Assembly: GCF_003722355.1 (NCBI RefSeq)
Contig: NZ_QWDD01000001.1
Location: forward strand, 248,001-312,000
Length of the DNA stretch: 64,000 nt
DNA from: Methylocystis hirsuta
Lineage (GTDB): Bacteria; Pseudomonadota; Alphaproteobacteria; Rhizobiales; Beijerinckiaceae
Direction: 5' to 3'
The notes beneath the pieces are model-generated. The model was not told where the DNA came from, made no database searches, and saw only the letters and a list, made by a program, of their open reading frames with translations. Made by a program: the position numbers and the translations under genes. Shown here one piece after another: positions 54,045-62,553 of the stretch. Position 1 is the stretch's first letter. The number at the start of each line of letters is the position of its first letter.

Positions 54045-54824
54045 ATGAAGACAGCGATCTCGGCCCTGGCTCTGGCGACGGCGCTTTTCGCCGGCGCCGC
54101 GAACGCCGCCGATCTACCCTCCCACAAGGCTCCTCCGCCGTACATCCCCCCGCCGCCGATCATGACCTGGACCGGGTTCTACGCCGGTCTTAACCTCGGC
54201 GGTGGCTTCTTTGCCAGCAATTCCTCCAATCAGGGTTGGAACTGGGGCTGGAACAACGGCAACAACAGCACCGGCGGCGTCATTGGCGGCGGTCAGCTCG
54301 GCTATAACTTCCAGGTTACGCCGATGTTCGTCGTCGGCGTTGAGACCGACTTCCAGGGCACGAGCCTCGGCTCGGGCGGCGGAAACAACAACAACTGGTG
54401 GTTGTTTGGCGGCGGTTTCGGCGGCGGCGCAGGCACGGCGCGTCTGAACTGGTTCGGCACCGTTCGCGGCCGCGTCGGCATCACCCTGCTGAGCCCGCAA
54501 CTGTTGGTCTACGGCACGGGCGGCTTCGCCTATGGCGAAGTGCAGCGCAACAGCTGGTGGAACAACAACAGCGCCGTGCAGACGGGCTGGACCGCTGGCG
54601 GCGGCGCCGAGTGGATGTTCTTCCCGAACTGGTCCGCCAAGGTCGAGTATCTGTATACGCAGATCAGCGGCACCGGGAACAACAACAACAACTGGCTGTG
54701 GGCGTTCAACCCGGGCTGGGGCCTCAACAGCACCAACAACCGCACGCGCTTCCACACGATCCGCGCGGGCATCAACTACCACTTCCACTTCGGCTCTCCG
54801 GCGCCGGTGTTGGCCAAGTACTAA
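54045..54824 (+). CDS. Omp25/Omp31-like outer membrane beta-barrel protein
   Basis: The 259-residue protein has a signal peptide (MKTAISALALATALFAGAANA) and an eight-stranded barrel pattern: WTGFYAGLNLGGGFF, GGGQLGYNFQ, LNWFGTVRGRVGI, YGTGGFAYGEV, WSAKVEYLYT and the closing RFHTIRAGINYHFHFG. Asn/Gly/Trp-rich loops (for example GNNNNNWLWAF) are a marked feature. The ATG at 54045 follows AAGGA by 7 bases. It is similar in layout to the first half of the two-barrel protein at 38142. It sits inside the fab cluster on the opposite strand. Confidence 0.92.
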   Translation: MKTAISALALATALFAGAANAADLPSHKAPPPYIPPPPIMTWTGFYAGLNLGGGFFASNSSNQGWNWGWNNGNNSTGGVIGGGQLGYNFQVTPMFVVGVETDFQGTSLGSGGGNNNNWWLFGGGFGGGAGTARLNWFGTVRGRVGITLLSPQLLVYGTGGFAYGEVQRNSWWNNNSAVQTGWTAGGGAEWMFFPNWSAKVEYLYTQISGTGNNNNNWLWAFNPGWGLNSTNNRTRFHTIRAGINYHFHFGSPAPVLAKY

Positions 54825-54867
54825 TCCTAGTACTAATCCTACGATCGGCCTTACGGTCGAGAGAATG

Positions 54868-54898
54868 GGCCCGGTCCTCGCGACCGGGCCTTTTCTTT
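54868..54898 (+). terminator. Rho-independent terminator of the Omp25-like gene
   Basis: GGCCCGGTC (54868-54876) pairs with GACCGGGCC (54882-54890) around a 5-base loop, followed by TTTTCTTT. Strong terminator for the rightward barrel gene. Confidence 0.93.
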
Positions 54899-54936
54899 TG
54901 GCTGTTCCGTTTCTCTTCCGTCTCTCTTCCCGGCCT

Positions 54937-55884
54937 CTACGCGAAGCCGCGATAGGCGTCGAAATCGGCGGGCGCGCCCACCGAAATGCCCGCGGCCTGC
55001 GGCGCGATCCGCTTCAACAGCCCCGCCAGCACCTTTCCCGAGCCGCATTCGACGAACTTCGTCGCGCCGTGACTTGCCATATAGGCCACGCATTCGCGCC
55101 AGCGCACCGCGCCGGTGACCTGCTCGACGAGCAGTCGGCGAATCGCCTCCGGGTCCCGCGTCGGCTCCGCCGTCACATTGGCGACGACCGGAACGCACGG
55201 GGCGCGGATCGCCGCTCCGGCGAGCGCCTCGCGCATGGCGTCGGCGGCGGGCTGCATCAAGGCGCAATGGAAGGGCGCGGAGACCGGCAGCAGCACCGCG
55301 CGCTTGATTCCCTTCTCCTTGGCGACGTCGATCGCCTTGTCGACGGCGCTCTTGGCGCCCGAAATCACCACCTGGCCGCCGCCATTGTCATTGGCGACCT
55401 GACAGACGCCGTTCGCCGCCGTCGCCGCTTCTTGCGCAATGACGCGCGCCTGATCGAGGTCGGCGCCGAGCAGCGCCGCCATGGCGCCTTCTCCGACAGG
55501 GACCGCCTTCTGCATGGCGTCGCCGCGAATGCGCAGCAGCCGCGCCGTATCAAAGATCGTCAGCGTGCCGGCGCTCGCGAGCGCCGAATATTCGCCGAGC
55601 GAATGTCCGGCGACGAAGGCCGCCTCGCGCGCGAGGTCGAGGCCGCATTCAGCCTCCAGGGCGCGAATAGCGGCGAGCGACACCGCCATCAGCGCCGGCT
55701 GGGCGTTGGCGGTGAGCGTCAGCTCCGATTCAGGGCCTTCGAACATGAGTTTCGAGAGCGGCTGCGACAGCGCATCGTCGACCTCAGCAAAAACCGCGCG
55801 CGCGGGCTCGAAGGCGTCGAACAACGCCTTGCCCATGCCGACCGCCTGAGATCCCTGACCGGGAAAAATGAAAGCCTTCTCCAT
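54937..55884 (-). CDS. fabD: Malonyl-CoA:ACP transacylase
   Basis: FabD moves malonyl from CoA to ACP. Motifs IFPGQGSQAVGMGKAL, GHSLGEYSALASAG (catalytic Ser) and VSAPFHCALMQPAAD (catalytic His) are present. Length 315. It would normally lead directly into fabG; here an unrelated barrel gene on the other strand lies between them, so fabG needs its own promoter. Confidence 0.97.
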   Translation of the reverse strand: MEKAFIFPGQGSQAVGMGKALFDAFEPARAVFAEVDDALSQPLSKLMFEGPESELTLTANAQPALMAVSLAAIRALEAECGLDLAREAAFVAGHSLGEYSALASAGTLTIFDTARLLRIRGDAMQKAVPVGEGAMAALLGADLDQARVIAQEAATAANGVCQVANDNGGGQVVISGAKSAVDKAIDVAKEKGIKRAVLLPVSAPFHCALMQPAADAMREALAGAAIRAPCVPVVANVTAEPTRDPEAIRRLLVEQVTGAVRWRECVAYMASHGATKFVECGSGKVLAGLLKRIAPQAAGISVGAPADFDAYRGFA

Positions 55885-55989
55885 GCGTAACCGTCCCTGC
55901 TTATTATTGTTTGGGTCGCCGCGTGTGGCGCCGGGGGGTGCGCTGTGTCAAGTTGGCGCGTGACGTCGAAAAGCGCGCTGGAGCGGGAG

Positions 55990-56556
55990 ATGAGCCAAAC
56001 GAGATGCAGCGGCGACGCCGGCCGCTTCAATCGGCGCGCCGCGCTGGCGACGCTGGGCGCAGGTTTTGGGTTAGCCTTTGGCGCCGCGCCGGCGCAGGGC
56101 CATGCCAAGCGCGCCCCCGTCCGGCCGGAAGACGAAGGCTTCATGCGGATGGCGATCGCGGAAGCCGCCAAGGGCGATTTTCCCTTCGGCGCCGTGATCG
56201 TGCGCGACGGCACGGTCGTCTCGACGGGGCGCAATATGGGCGCGACGAACAATGATCCGACCGCGCATGGCGAGATGGTGGCGATACGCCGCTTCGTCGC
56301 CGACAATCCGGCCAAGGATCTCAAGGGCGCGACGCTTTACACCTCGGGCGAGCCCTGCCCGATGTGCATGGGCGCGATCGTCTGGTGCGGATTGGGGCGC
56401 GTCGTCTACGCCGCGTCGATCGAGCAGCTTGAGAAGCGAATCGGCCAGATCATGATCACGAGCAAAGCCGTGGCGGAGGCCGCGCCCTTTTTGACGGTCG
56501 CCATCACCGGCGGCGTGCTGGCAACGGAAGCGCTGGCGCTGTTTGATAAGAAGTAA
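55990..56556 (+). CDS. Nucleoside/cytidine deaminase-fold protein with Tat-like signal
   Basis: The zinc-dependent deaminase motifs are TAHGEMVAIRR (His ligand and catalytic Glu) and PCPMCMGAI (PCxxC), of the guanine-deaminase/tRNA-adenosine-deaminase-like group. The N-terminus RFNRRAALATLGAGFGLAFG has twin Arg followed by a hydrophobic run and an Ala-rich end (AQGHA), so export by the Tat system is likely. The start may be ATG 55990 (GGAG lies directly before it) or GTG 55945. A periplasmic deaminase of this type is unusual; the substrate is unknown. Confidence 0.83.
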   Translation: MSQTRCSGDAGRFNRRAALATLGAGFGLAFGAAPAQGHAKRAPVRPEDEGFMRMAIAEAAKGDFPFGAVIVRDGTVVSTGRNMGATNNDPTAHGEMVAIRRFVADNPAKDLKGATLYTSGEPCPMCMGAIVWCGLGRVVYAASIEQLEKRIGQIMITSKAVAEAAPFLTVAITGGVLATEALALFDKK

Positions 56557-56655
56557 TGACAATACCGAGCGGACTTAGCTGGAGACACCACCGCCGTGCA
56601 GCTTGTGATAGGCTACCGGTAACTTCAAAAAGATTTACCCCTGAAGGGCTGGGCA

Positions 56656-56910
56656 ATGGGTGGCCTGTACGTTGCTTTTGAGTGGATTTTAGCAATCCTC
56701 ATGATCGAGCTCGTCATCTTTGCATTCGTGACCAAGGCACATTGGCAAGCAATAGGAAAAACAGCACTGTACATGGCTTTTGGTCTTGGAGCGACATTCG
56801 CTTTTTTTGTAGTAGCTGCCCAAGTTCATGATGCTGGCGTTTCGGCATTAGTCTTCGTCTTCATATTATGCTTGAGCTATGTCGTCGCTCGAAAACTGGA
56901 TCAAATTTAG
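56656..56910 (+). CDS. Small hydrophobic membrane protein
   Basis: I do not recognise the family. The 84-residue protein has three hydrophobic segments (about 5-25, 36-57 and 60-77) and ends RKLDQI. GAAGGGCTGGG precedes the ATG. Base composition is more AT-rich than the surroundings. The next gene begins at the base after its stop, so the pair is one unit. Confidence 0.65.
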   Translation: MGGLYVAFEWILAILMIELVIFAFVTKAHWQAIGKTALYMAFGLGATFAFFVVAAQVHDAGVSALVFVFILCLSYVVARKLDQI

Positions 56911-57162
56911 ATGGCCATTCGTCAGGAGCACCGAGAGAAATTTGAAAAGCAGGGCCGTCGGTTGACGATGCATCACCTGCGATTGGACAATATGTCTCCG
57001 GATGAAAAAAAAGAAATCGTCGAATGGCTTGAAGAGAAGGACCACGAAACTGAGAATATAGAAAGCATACGGTTCCGGTGGACAATGATAGCCGCGGTTG
57101 TTGCGTCGTTGGGGGCTTGGGTTGCGGCTTGGCCCGTTTTAAAAGGGTGGTTCGTCAATTAA
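56911..57162 (+). CDS. Small protein with C-terminal membrane helix
   Basis: The 83-residue protein has a charged helical front (KFEKQGRRLTMHHLR, SPDEKKEIVEWLEEKDHE) and a single transmembrane helix near the end (about 59-80, MIAAVVASLGAWVAAWPVLKG). It directly abuts the preceding membrane gene. Low GC suggests the pair arrived together. Function unknown; no toxin-antitoxin family is recognised. Confidence 0.65.
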   Translation: MAIRQEHREKFEKQGRRLTMHHLRLDNMSPDEKKEIVEWLEEKDHETENIESIRFRWTMIAAVVASLGAWVAAWPVLKGWFVN

Positions 57163-57305
57163 AACGATTTGTGCGCTCTCCCGGCGAGCACAACAGACCA
57201 TGCCCCGGCATGTAAAATTCAACTTTGCGCAGCAAGACCACCACTTTTTTCCAAGAGCTTTTTTCGTGCAATAGTCAGGTGTGAACTTCGAACGAAGAAC
57301 CACCT

Positions 57306-59240
57306 CTAATTCCTTGGCCTCTCCTTGACCAGCTCCTCCACGACCCCCGGGTCGGCGAGCGTCGAGACATCGCCCAGCGCGCCGAACTCGCCCTCCGCGA
57401 TCTTGCGCAGAATGCGCCGCATGATCTTGCCGGAGCGCGTCTTTGGCAGTCCCGGCGCGAATTGCACGATATCGGGCGTCGCGATCGGCCCGATCTCATG
57501 GCGCACCCAATGCACGAGCTCCTTGCGCAGATGTTCGCTCGCCGCGACGCCCTGATTGAGCGTGACGAAAGCATAAATGCCCTGCCCCTTGATGTCGTGC
57601 GGATAGCCGACGACGGCGGCTTCCGACACTTTCTCATGCGCGACGAGCGCGCTTTCGACTTCCGCGGTGCCGAGACGATGGCCGGAGACATTGATGACGT
57701 CGTCGACGCGGCCGGTGATCCAGTAATCGCCGTCGGCGTCGCGCCTGGCGCCGTCGCCGGTGAAATATTTGCCCGGAAAAGCGGAGAAATAGGTCTGCGC
57801 GAAACGTTCGTGATCGCCATAGACGGTGCGCATCTGTCCGGGCCATGAATCGGCGATGACGAGCAGGCCTTCGCATTGGCCTTGAAGAACATTGCCGAGC
57901 GGATCGACGATCTCCGGCGCGACGCCGAAGAAGGGCCGAGTCGCGGAGCCTGGCTTCAGATCAATCGCGCCGGGGAGCGGCGAGATCAGCACGCCGCCCG
58001 TTTCCGTCTGCCACCATGTGTCGACGATGGGGCAGCGGCCTTCGCCGACGATGCGATGATACCATTCCCACGCTTCCGGATTGATCGGCTCGCCGACGGA
58101 GCCCAAGAGGCGCAGCGATTTGCGGCTGGTCTTTTTCACGGGCGCTTCGCCCGCCGCCATCAGCGCGCGAATGGCGGTCGGCGCCGTGTAGAAAATATCG
58201 ACCTTGTGCTTGTCGACGATCTCCCAGAAGCGCGACACGCTCGGATAATTCGGCACGCCTTCGAACATCAGCGTCGTCGCGCCATTGGCGAGCGGGCCGT
58301 AGAGGATGTAGCTGTGCCCCGTCACCCAGCCGACGTCGGCCGTGCACCAATAGACGTCGCCGTCGCGATAGTCGAAGACGAGTTCATGGGTGAGCGCTGC
58401 GTAGACGAGATAGCCGCCCGTTGTATGCAGCGCGCCCTTCGGCTTGCCGGTCGAGCCGGACGTATAGAGGATGAACAGCGGATCTTCCGCGTCCATCTCC
58501 GCATAGGGACAATCGGCGTGCACGCGCGCGGCTTCTTCCTCGTAGCGGAAGTCGCGGCCCGGCTGCATGTCGATCTCGGCGCCGGTGCGCGTCACGACAA
58601 TGACCGTTTTCGCGGAAACCTTGTCGAGCGCCGCGTCGACATTGGCCTTGAGCGGTATCTTCTTGCCGCCGCGCAGGCCTTCGTCGGCGGTGACGATGAC
58701 CTCCGATTCCGCATCCGCGATGCGTCCCGCGAGCGAATCCGGCGAGAAGCCGCCAAACACCACCGAATGAATCGCCCCGATGCGCGCGCAGGCGAGCATG
58801 GCGAAGGCGGCCTCGGGGATCATCGGCAGATAGATGGTGACGCGGTCGCCCTTCTTGACGCCGTGCGTCTTGAGCACATTGGCGAAGCGGCAGACTTCTT
58901 CATGCAGCTCGGCGTAGGTGATGTGGCGCGAGACGGACGGATCGTCGCCTTCCCAGATGATCGCGGTCTTGTTGGCGCGCTCCGGCAAATGCCGGTCGAT
59001 GCAATTCATCGCGACATTGGTGGTGCCGTCCTCGAACCAGCGTATCGAGACATTATGCGTGTCGAAGCTGGTGCGCTTCACTTTCGCAAAGGGCGTGATC
59101 CAGTCGATGCGCTGCGCCTGCTCGGCCCAGAAGCCGTCCGGATCTTTGATGGAGCGTTCGTAGAGCCGGCGATAGGTCTCTTCGTCGATGCGCGCGCGCT
59201 TCTTCCAGTCGTCCGGGACGGGGTAGATTTTTTGCGACAT
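57306..59240 (-). CDS. acs: Acetyl-CoA synthetase
   Basis: Acs makes acetyl-CoA from acetate, ATP and CoA through acetyl-AMP. Motifs: [15 protein letters not shown] (AMP-binding P-loop), [48 protein letters not shown], and the acetylatable Lys in [15 protein letters not shown]. The ATG at 59240 gives 644 residues, the normal size. An in-frame extension to 59309 is encoded by a palindromic repeat and is rejected as coding. Confidence 0.97.
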   Translation of the reverse strand: MSQKIYPVPDDWKKRARIDEETYRRLYERSIKDPDGFWAEQAQRIDWITPFAKVKRTSFDTHNVSIRWFEDGTTNVAMNCIDRHLPERANKTAIIWEGDDPSVSRHITYAELHEEVCRFANVLKTHGVKKGDRVTIYLPMIPEAAFAMLACARIGAIHSVVFGGFSPDSLAGRIADAESEVIVTADEGLRGGKKIPLKANVDAALDKVSAKTVIVVTRTGAEIDMQPGRDFRYEEEAARVHADCPYAEMDAEDPLFILYTSGSTGKPKGALHTTGGYLVYAALTHELVFDYRDGDVYWCTADVGWVTGHSYILYGPLANGATTLMFEGVPNYPSVSRFWEIVDKHKVDIFYTAPTAIRALMAAGEAPVKKTSRKSLRLLGSVGEPINPEAWEWYHRIVGEGRCPIVDTWWQTETGGVLISPLPGAIDLKPGSATRPFFGVAPEIVDPLGNVLQGQCEGLLVIADSWPGQMRTVYGDHERFAQTYFSAFPGKYFTGDGARRDADGDYWITGRVDDVINVSGHRLGTAEVESALVAHEKVSEAAVVGYPHDIKGQGIYAFVTLNQGVAASEHLRKELVHWVRHEIGPIATPDIVQFAPGLPKTRSGKIMRRILRKIAEGEFGALGDVSTLADPGVVEELVKERPRN

Positions 59241-59261
59241 TATTGTTCTGACGCCCTCGAA

Positions 59262-59391
59262 TTCGTCATGGCCGGGCTTGACCCGGCCATCCACGCCGTG
59301 ATGCTGCATAATCCCTGGTCAGTGAAGCGTATTACAGCCTTTCAAGCGGAGCCGATACGCCTCCGTGGATGCCCGCGACAAGCGCGGGCAT
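59262..59391. repeat. Two hairpin repeats upstream of acs
   Basis: ATGGCCGGG-CTTGA-CCCGGCCAT (59268-59290) and ATGCCCGCG-ACAAG-CGCGGGCAT (59369-59391) are perfect inverted repeats with 9-bp arms and 5-base loops. Both belong to the 'catggccgggcttgacccggccat'-like hairpins frequent between genes in alphaproteobacteria. The first lies in the probable acs leader. Confidence 0.85.
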
Positions 59392-59435
59392 GACGCGCAA
59401 CTGAGGGAGCCAGTCATCTCGCTGCGCAATGACGC

Positions 59436-60068
59436 TCATCCTTTGCGGGCGCGGGCGAGCTCCACATTGTGCTGCATGCGCTGAACCATCAGCCGCATCA
59501 GGTAAAAGCCGAATTGCGGAGTCTGCGCCGCGAGCTGCAAGAGATCGTCATAGCGCACGCAGAGAAGCTCGACGTCGGTCGCGGCGACCGCGGTGGCGGT
59601 GCGGCGATTTTCATTGGTGAACATGCCCATCTCGCCAAAGAGCGTTCCGGGCTTCAGCGTGACGTCGGGCTCGCGCAGATGGATCTCGCCGCGCACCAAG
59701 AGATAGGCTTCCTCGGACAGATCGCCGATGCGATGCAGGACAAAGCCTTCGGACAGCTTCAAGGGCCGCATATAGGGACGCAGCCATTCGAAATCGAAAT
59801 CCTCGGAGGCGGCGGCGCGAATATCCTGGACGAGCCGCCGGATCTGTCGGAGCCGCACGATGTTGACCGGGACCAGAAAGGCGTTGAGCGCGAAGAGGGG
59901 GTAGAGACCCTTGAGAAAGAAGTAGGCGGCGAACAGCGCATTGGCGAGGATGGCCGCGATCCGCAGCGGGATCATGGTGTTCGACACATAAACGAACACG
60001 CTCGCCGCCGCGGCGAGATAGCCGATGCCTTCGATGAGCAAACCGTTCAGCGTCGTGGGCAGCGTCAT
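59436..60068 (-). CDS. Membrane-anchored cyclic-nucleotide-binding domain protein
   Basis: The 210-residue protein has three hydrophobic segments (about 11-31, 33-54 and 56-74) followed by a cyclic-nucleotide-binding fold (about 95-205): SEGFVLHRIGD, EEAYLLVRGEIHLRE and the phosphate-binding-cassette-like PGTLFGEMGMFTNENRRTATA. No helix-turn-helix is present, so it is not a Crp-type regulator. Three helices plus a cNMP domain recall Popeye-domain proteins; that link is inference. ATG start at 60068. Confidence 0.85.
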   Translation of the reverse strand: MTLPTTLNGLLIEGIGYLAAAASVFVYVSNTMIPLRIAAILANALFAAYFFLKGLYPLFALNAFLVPVNIVRLRQIRRLVQDIRAAASEDFDFEWLRPYMRPLKLSEGFVLHRIGDLSEEAYLLVRGEIHLREPDVTLKPGTLFGEMGMFTNENRRTATAVAATDVELLCVRYDDLLQLAAQTPQFGFYLMRLMVQRMQHNVELARARKG

Positions 60069-60403
60069 GGCGAGATCGCTCGGACTTCAGCTTCGCCCAA
60101 CACCTTTAGCAGAAGACTTTGCAAAAATGCGAGGGCGGAACACGTCGCCGCCCCGGGCGTTGCAAAGGTCTACAGGCGTGGATCGGCGGGGGCGGATTCA
60201 AAGCCCAATGGCCGATCCATGACGCGGGCTTCATCATCTGGGGCGCCGCGATGGCGCTTATCGGCCTTCTGCTCCTGCGCGGCGCGAGGCGGGAGATCGC
60301 GCCGCTGGAGGTTTGAGCCACGCCTCATCCGTTCGGCGCTTTGCCCTCGCCGCGGCGATTTGGTAAAGGGCGATAGACTTCCTCGCGCCACACCGAAAGA
60401 AAC
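60069..60403. other. Gap before leuD with a possible gene fragment
   Basis: These 335 bases hold a 65-codon plus-strand frame (60119-60316) whose second half reads as a transmembrane helix with a basic end (AGFIIWGAAMALIGLLLLRGARRE). The first half has no protein-like character. It could be the remnant of a membrane protein gene or chance. The rest should contain the leuD promoter. Confidence 0.35.
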
Positions 60404-61009
60404 ATGGACAAATTCACCACGCTGACGGGCGTCGCGGCGCCGTTGCCGATCGTGAACGTCGATACGGACATGATCATCCCCAAGCAATATCTCAAAACCA
60501 TTCAGCGCACCGGCCTCGGCAAGGGCCTCTTTTCGGAGATGCGCTATCGCGACGACGGTTCCGAGAATCCCGATTTCGTCCTGAATCAGCCGGCCTACCG
60601 CAATGCGCGCATCCTCGTCGCCGGCGACAATTTCGGCTGCGGCTCGTCGCGCGAACACGCGCCCTGGGCGCTGCTCGACTTCGGGCTCCGCTGCATCATT
60701 TCGACGAGCTTCGCCGATATTTTCTATAACAACTGCTTCAAGAACGGGATCTTGCCGATCGCGGTCAGCGAGGTCGAGCTCGACAGGCTGATGGACGACG
60801 CCCAGCGCGGCGCGAACGCCACCCTGACCGTCGACCTCGCGGCGCAGGAGATTCGCGGGCCGGACGGCGGCGTGATCACATTCGACATCGACCCCTTCCG
60901 CAAGCACTGCCTGCTGAACGGTCTCGACGACATTGGGCTGACTCTCCAGAAAGCCGACAAGATCGACGACTATGAAAAGCAGGCCGCGGCGAAACGCCCT
61001 TGGGCTTGA
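60404..61009 (+). CDS. leuD: 3-isopropylmalate dehydratase small subunit
   Basis: LeuD with LeuC isomerises 2- to 3-isopropylmalate in leucine synthesis. Motifs [16 protein letters not shown], the flap region [21 protein letters not shown] and [17 protein letters not shown] match. Length 201 is standard. leuC and leuB are not adjacent in this window. The ATG at 60404 gives the family N-terminus. Confidence 0.97.
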   Translation: MDKFTTLTGVAAPLPIVNVDTDMIIPKQYLKTIQRTGLGKGLFSEMRYRDDGSENPDFVLNQPAYRNARILVAGDNFGCGSSREHAPWALLDFGLRCIISTSFADIFYNNCFKNGILPIAVSEVELDRLMDDAQRGANATLTVDLAAQEIRGPDGGVITFDIDPFRKHCLLNGLDDIGLTLQKADKIDDYEKQAAAKRPWA

Positions 61010-61123
61010 CTGCGACTCGGTCGGCGCCGCAGTTCGGCGCCGGGTTCATGTTTCCGAAGCGGCGCTTATGGGATAGAGCACCCCTGACGGGGCGGCGAGC
61101 GTCGCTTCCAACCGCTGGACGCT

Positions 61124-61243
61124 TAGAGCGCTTCCCGATCACATGGAATCATGTGATCGATAAGGAATCGCTCAAAATTAAAATGTTGGAGCAGGTTCTG
61201 ATCGAAAAAGTCTGTCAACTTTTTCGGAACCTGCTCTAGAGCG
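61124..61243. repeat. Large double-hairpin repeat between leuD and lptB
   Basis: The 120-bp element contains GATCACATG-GAAT-CATGTGATC (61137-61158, perfect) inside a wider GAGCG/CGCTC stem. A second long hairpin, GAGCAGGTTC...GAACCTGCTC (61189-61198/61227-61236), has the inner arms CGAAAAAGT/ACTTTTTCG. It is flanked by the direct repeat TAGAGCG at 61124 and 61237. This is a known style of dispersed palindromic repeat in Rhizobiales. It lies directly upstream of lptB and would be in its leader. Confidence 0.9.
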
Positions 61244-61258
61244 ACGGATAAGGCGCGC

Positions 61259-62251
61259 TTGAGTTATCTTTCCGCCCTTTCCATGCGTTTTCGCGCCGCC
61301 GGCCAGTCGCTGGCGCGGCTCGCTAACGGCGTCAGGCGCTCGCGAAAGCCCGACGACATCGCGGAAGGCCAATGGCGTGACGCCGGCGCCCAAAACTTAG
61401 GCGCCGATTCCGACGAGGCGGCGCTCGACGCAAACTTCTGGGGACCCGCGCCGACGAACGAACAAGCTGAGCCGCCGCCGGCCTTCGAGCCGGGCTCCGC
61501 CTATCGGGAACCCGCCGGATTCGACGGCCAGGGCCTGCTTTCGATCCATAATCTGGCGAAGTCCTACAAGGCGCGCCGCGTCGTCGAAGACGTGAGCCTG
61601 CATGTGGCGCGCGGCGAGGCGGTCGGGCTGCTGGGTCCCAACGGCGCCGGCAAAACCACCGTTTTTTACATGATCACCGGGCTGGTGAAGCCCGACAAGG
61701 GCGTGATCTCGCTCGACGGCTATGATGTGACGCCGCTGCCGATGTATCGCCGCGCGCGGCTCGGAATCGGCTATCTGCCGCAGGAGGCGTCGGTGTTCCG
61801 GGGCCTCTCGGTCGAGGACAATATCCGCGCCGTGCTCGAGATCACGCAGCCCGACGCCAAAAAACGCGAGGAGGAGCTGGAGGCGCTTCTTGAAGAGTTC
61901 CGCCTCACCCGCATGCGCCACACGCCCGCCGTGGCGCTTTCCGGCGGCGAACGGCGTCGCTGCGAGATCGCCCGCGCGCTCGCCGGCCACCCGTCCTTCA
62001 TGCTGCTCGACGAGCCTTTCGCCGGCATTGACCCGATTGCCGTCGGCGGCATTCAGGACCTTGTGCGGCATTTGAAAGCGCGCGGCATCGGCGTGCTCAT
62101 CACCGACCACAGCGTTCGCGAGACGCTGGGCCTCACCGACCGCGCCTACATTATCTACAACGGCCATGTGCTGACCGAAGGAACGCCTGACGAAATCGTC
62201 GCCAATCCGGATGTTCGGCGCATCTACCTCGGCGAAGATTTCCGCATGTAG
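61259..62251 (+). CDS. lptB: LPS export ABC transporter ATPase LptB
   Basis: LptB powers lipopolysaccharide extraction with LptFG. Walker [20 protein letters not shown] (about 122), [16 protein letters not shown], Walker [20 protein letters not shown] and the switch His in [10 protein letters not shown] are intact, with the LptB-specific [19 protein letters not shown]. About 90 residues of Pro/Ala-rich sequence precede the ATPase, longer than E. coli LptB but common in alphaproteobacteria. AAGG precedes the TTG at 61259; ATG 61283 is an alternative. rpoN follows, the conserved lptB-rpoN order. Confidence 0.94.
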   Translation: MSYLSALSMRFRAAGQSLARLANGVRRSRKPDDIAEGQWRDAGAQNLGADSDEAALDANFWGPAPTNEQAEPPPAFEPGSAYREPAGFDGQGLLSIHNLAKSYKARRVVEDVSLHVARGEAVGLLGPNGAGKTTVFYMITGLVKPDKGVISLDGYDVTPLPMYRRARLGIGYLPQEASVFRGLSVEDNIRAVLEITQPDAKKREEELEALLEEFRLTRMRHTPAVALSGGERRRCEIARALAGHPSFMLLDEPFAGIDPIAVGGIQDLVRHLKARGIGVLITDHSVRETLGLTDRAYIIYNGHVLTEGTPDEIVANPDVRRIYLGEDFRM

Positions 62252-62553
62252 CGCCACCGGCGCCGCTCGATGAGAAGCGGGCGCCCGGCGCATTCTGGCG
62301 GCGAGGCGGGGAGCCGATTTCAGTGCGGCGCCAAGCGCCGCGCGGCGCCCCAACACCAACATCGACGCTACAAGGGACGTCTTCGCCCTGAATCCGGGCA
62401 GATCTCGCGATCAAAGAATTGGTGATTAAGGCTTAGGCGATTTGCCCCGCCGCGCGCTGCTTTTTTGGCCCTGTGCGCGCTTTGGCGAAGTGGTATAAGC
62501 AAGAACCGGGCCGCACAGCGGCGGCCGATGCGTTTCGAGTGGGCCGAGCGAAG
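62252..62553. promoter_or_regulatory. Gap between lptB and rpoN
   Basis: No gene is supported in these 302 bases. The first 100 bases are extremely GC-rich with self-complementary GGCGCC blocks. Nearer rpoN, around 62490, TGGTATAAGC may be part of an rpoN promoter. I see no clear terminator. Confidence 0.35.

Noticed and set aside
59241..59309. N-terminal extension of acs translated as [16 protein letters not shown]
   Set aside because: This is the translation of a common hairpin repeat; the normal Acs N-terminus begins at 59240.
57876..59393. A 505-codon open frame on the plus strand antisense to acs
   Set aside because: It mirrors the high-GC codon bias of acs, has Arg/Asp/His-rich sequence without any domain, and acs itself is certain. 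Several similar antisense frames (for example opposite ileS, mnmG, mltG and Mic60) were dropped for the same reason.
60119..60316. Small membrane protein gene before leuD
   Set aside because: Only the second half looks protein-like and the start lacks support, so I list it as a possible remnant rather than a gene.
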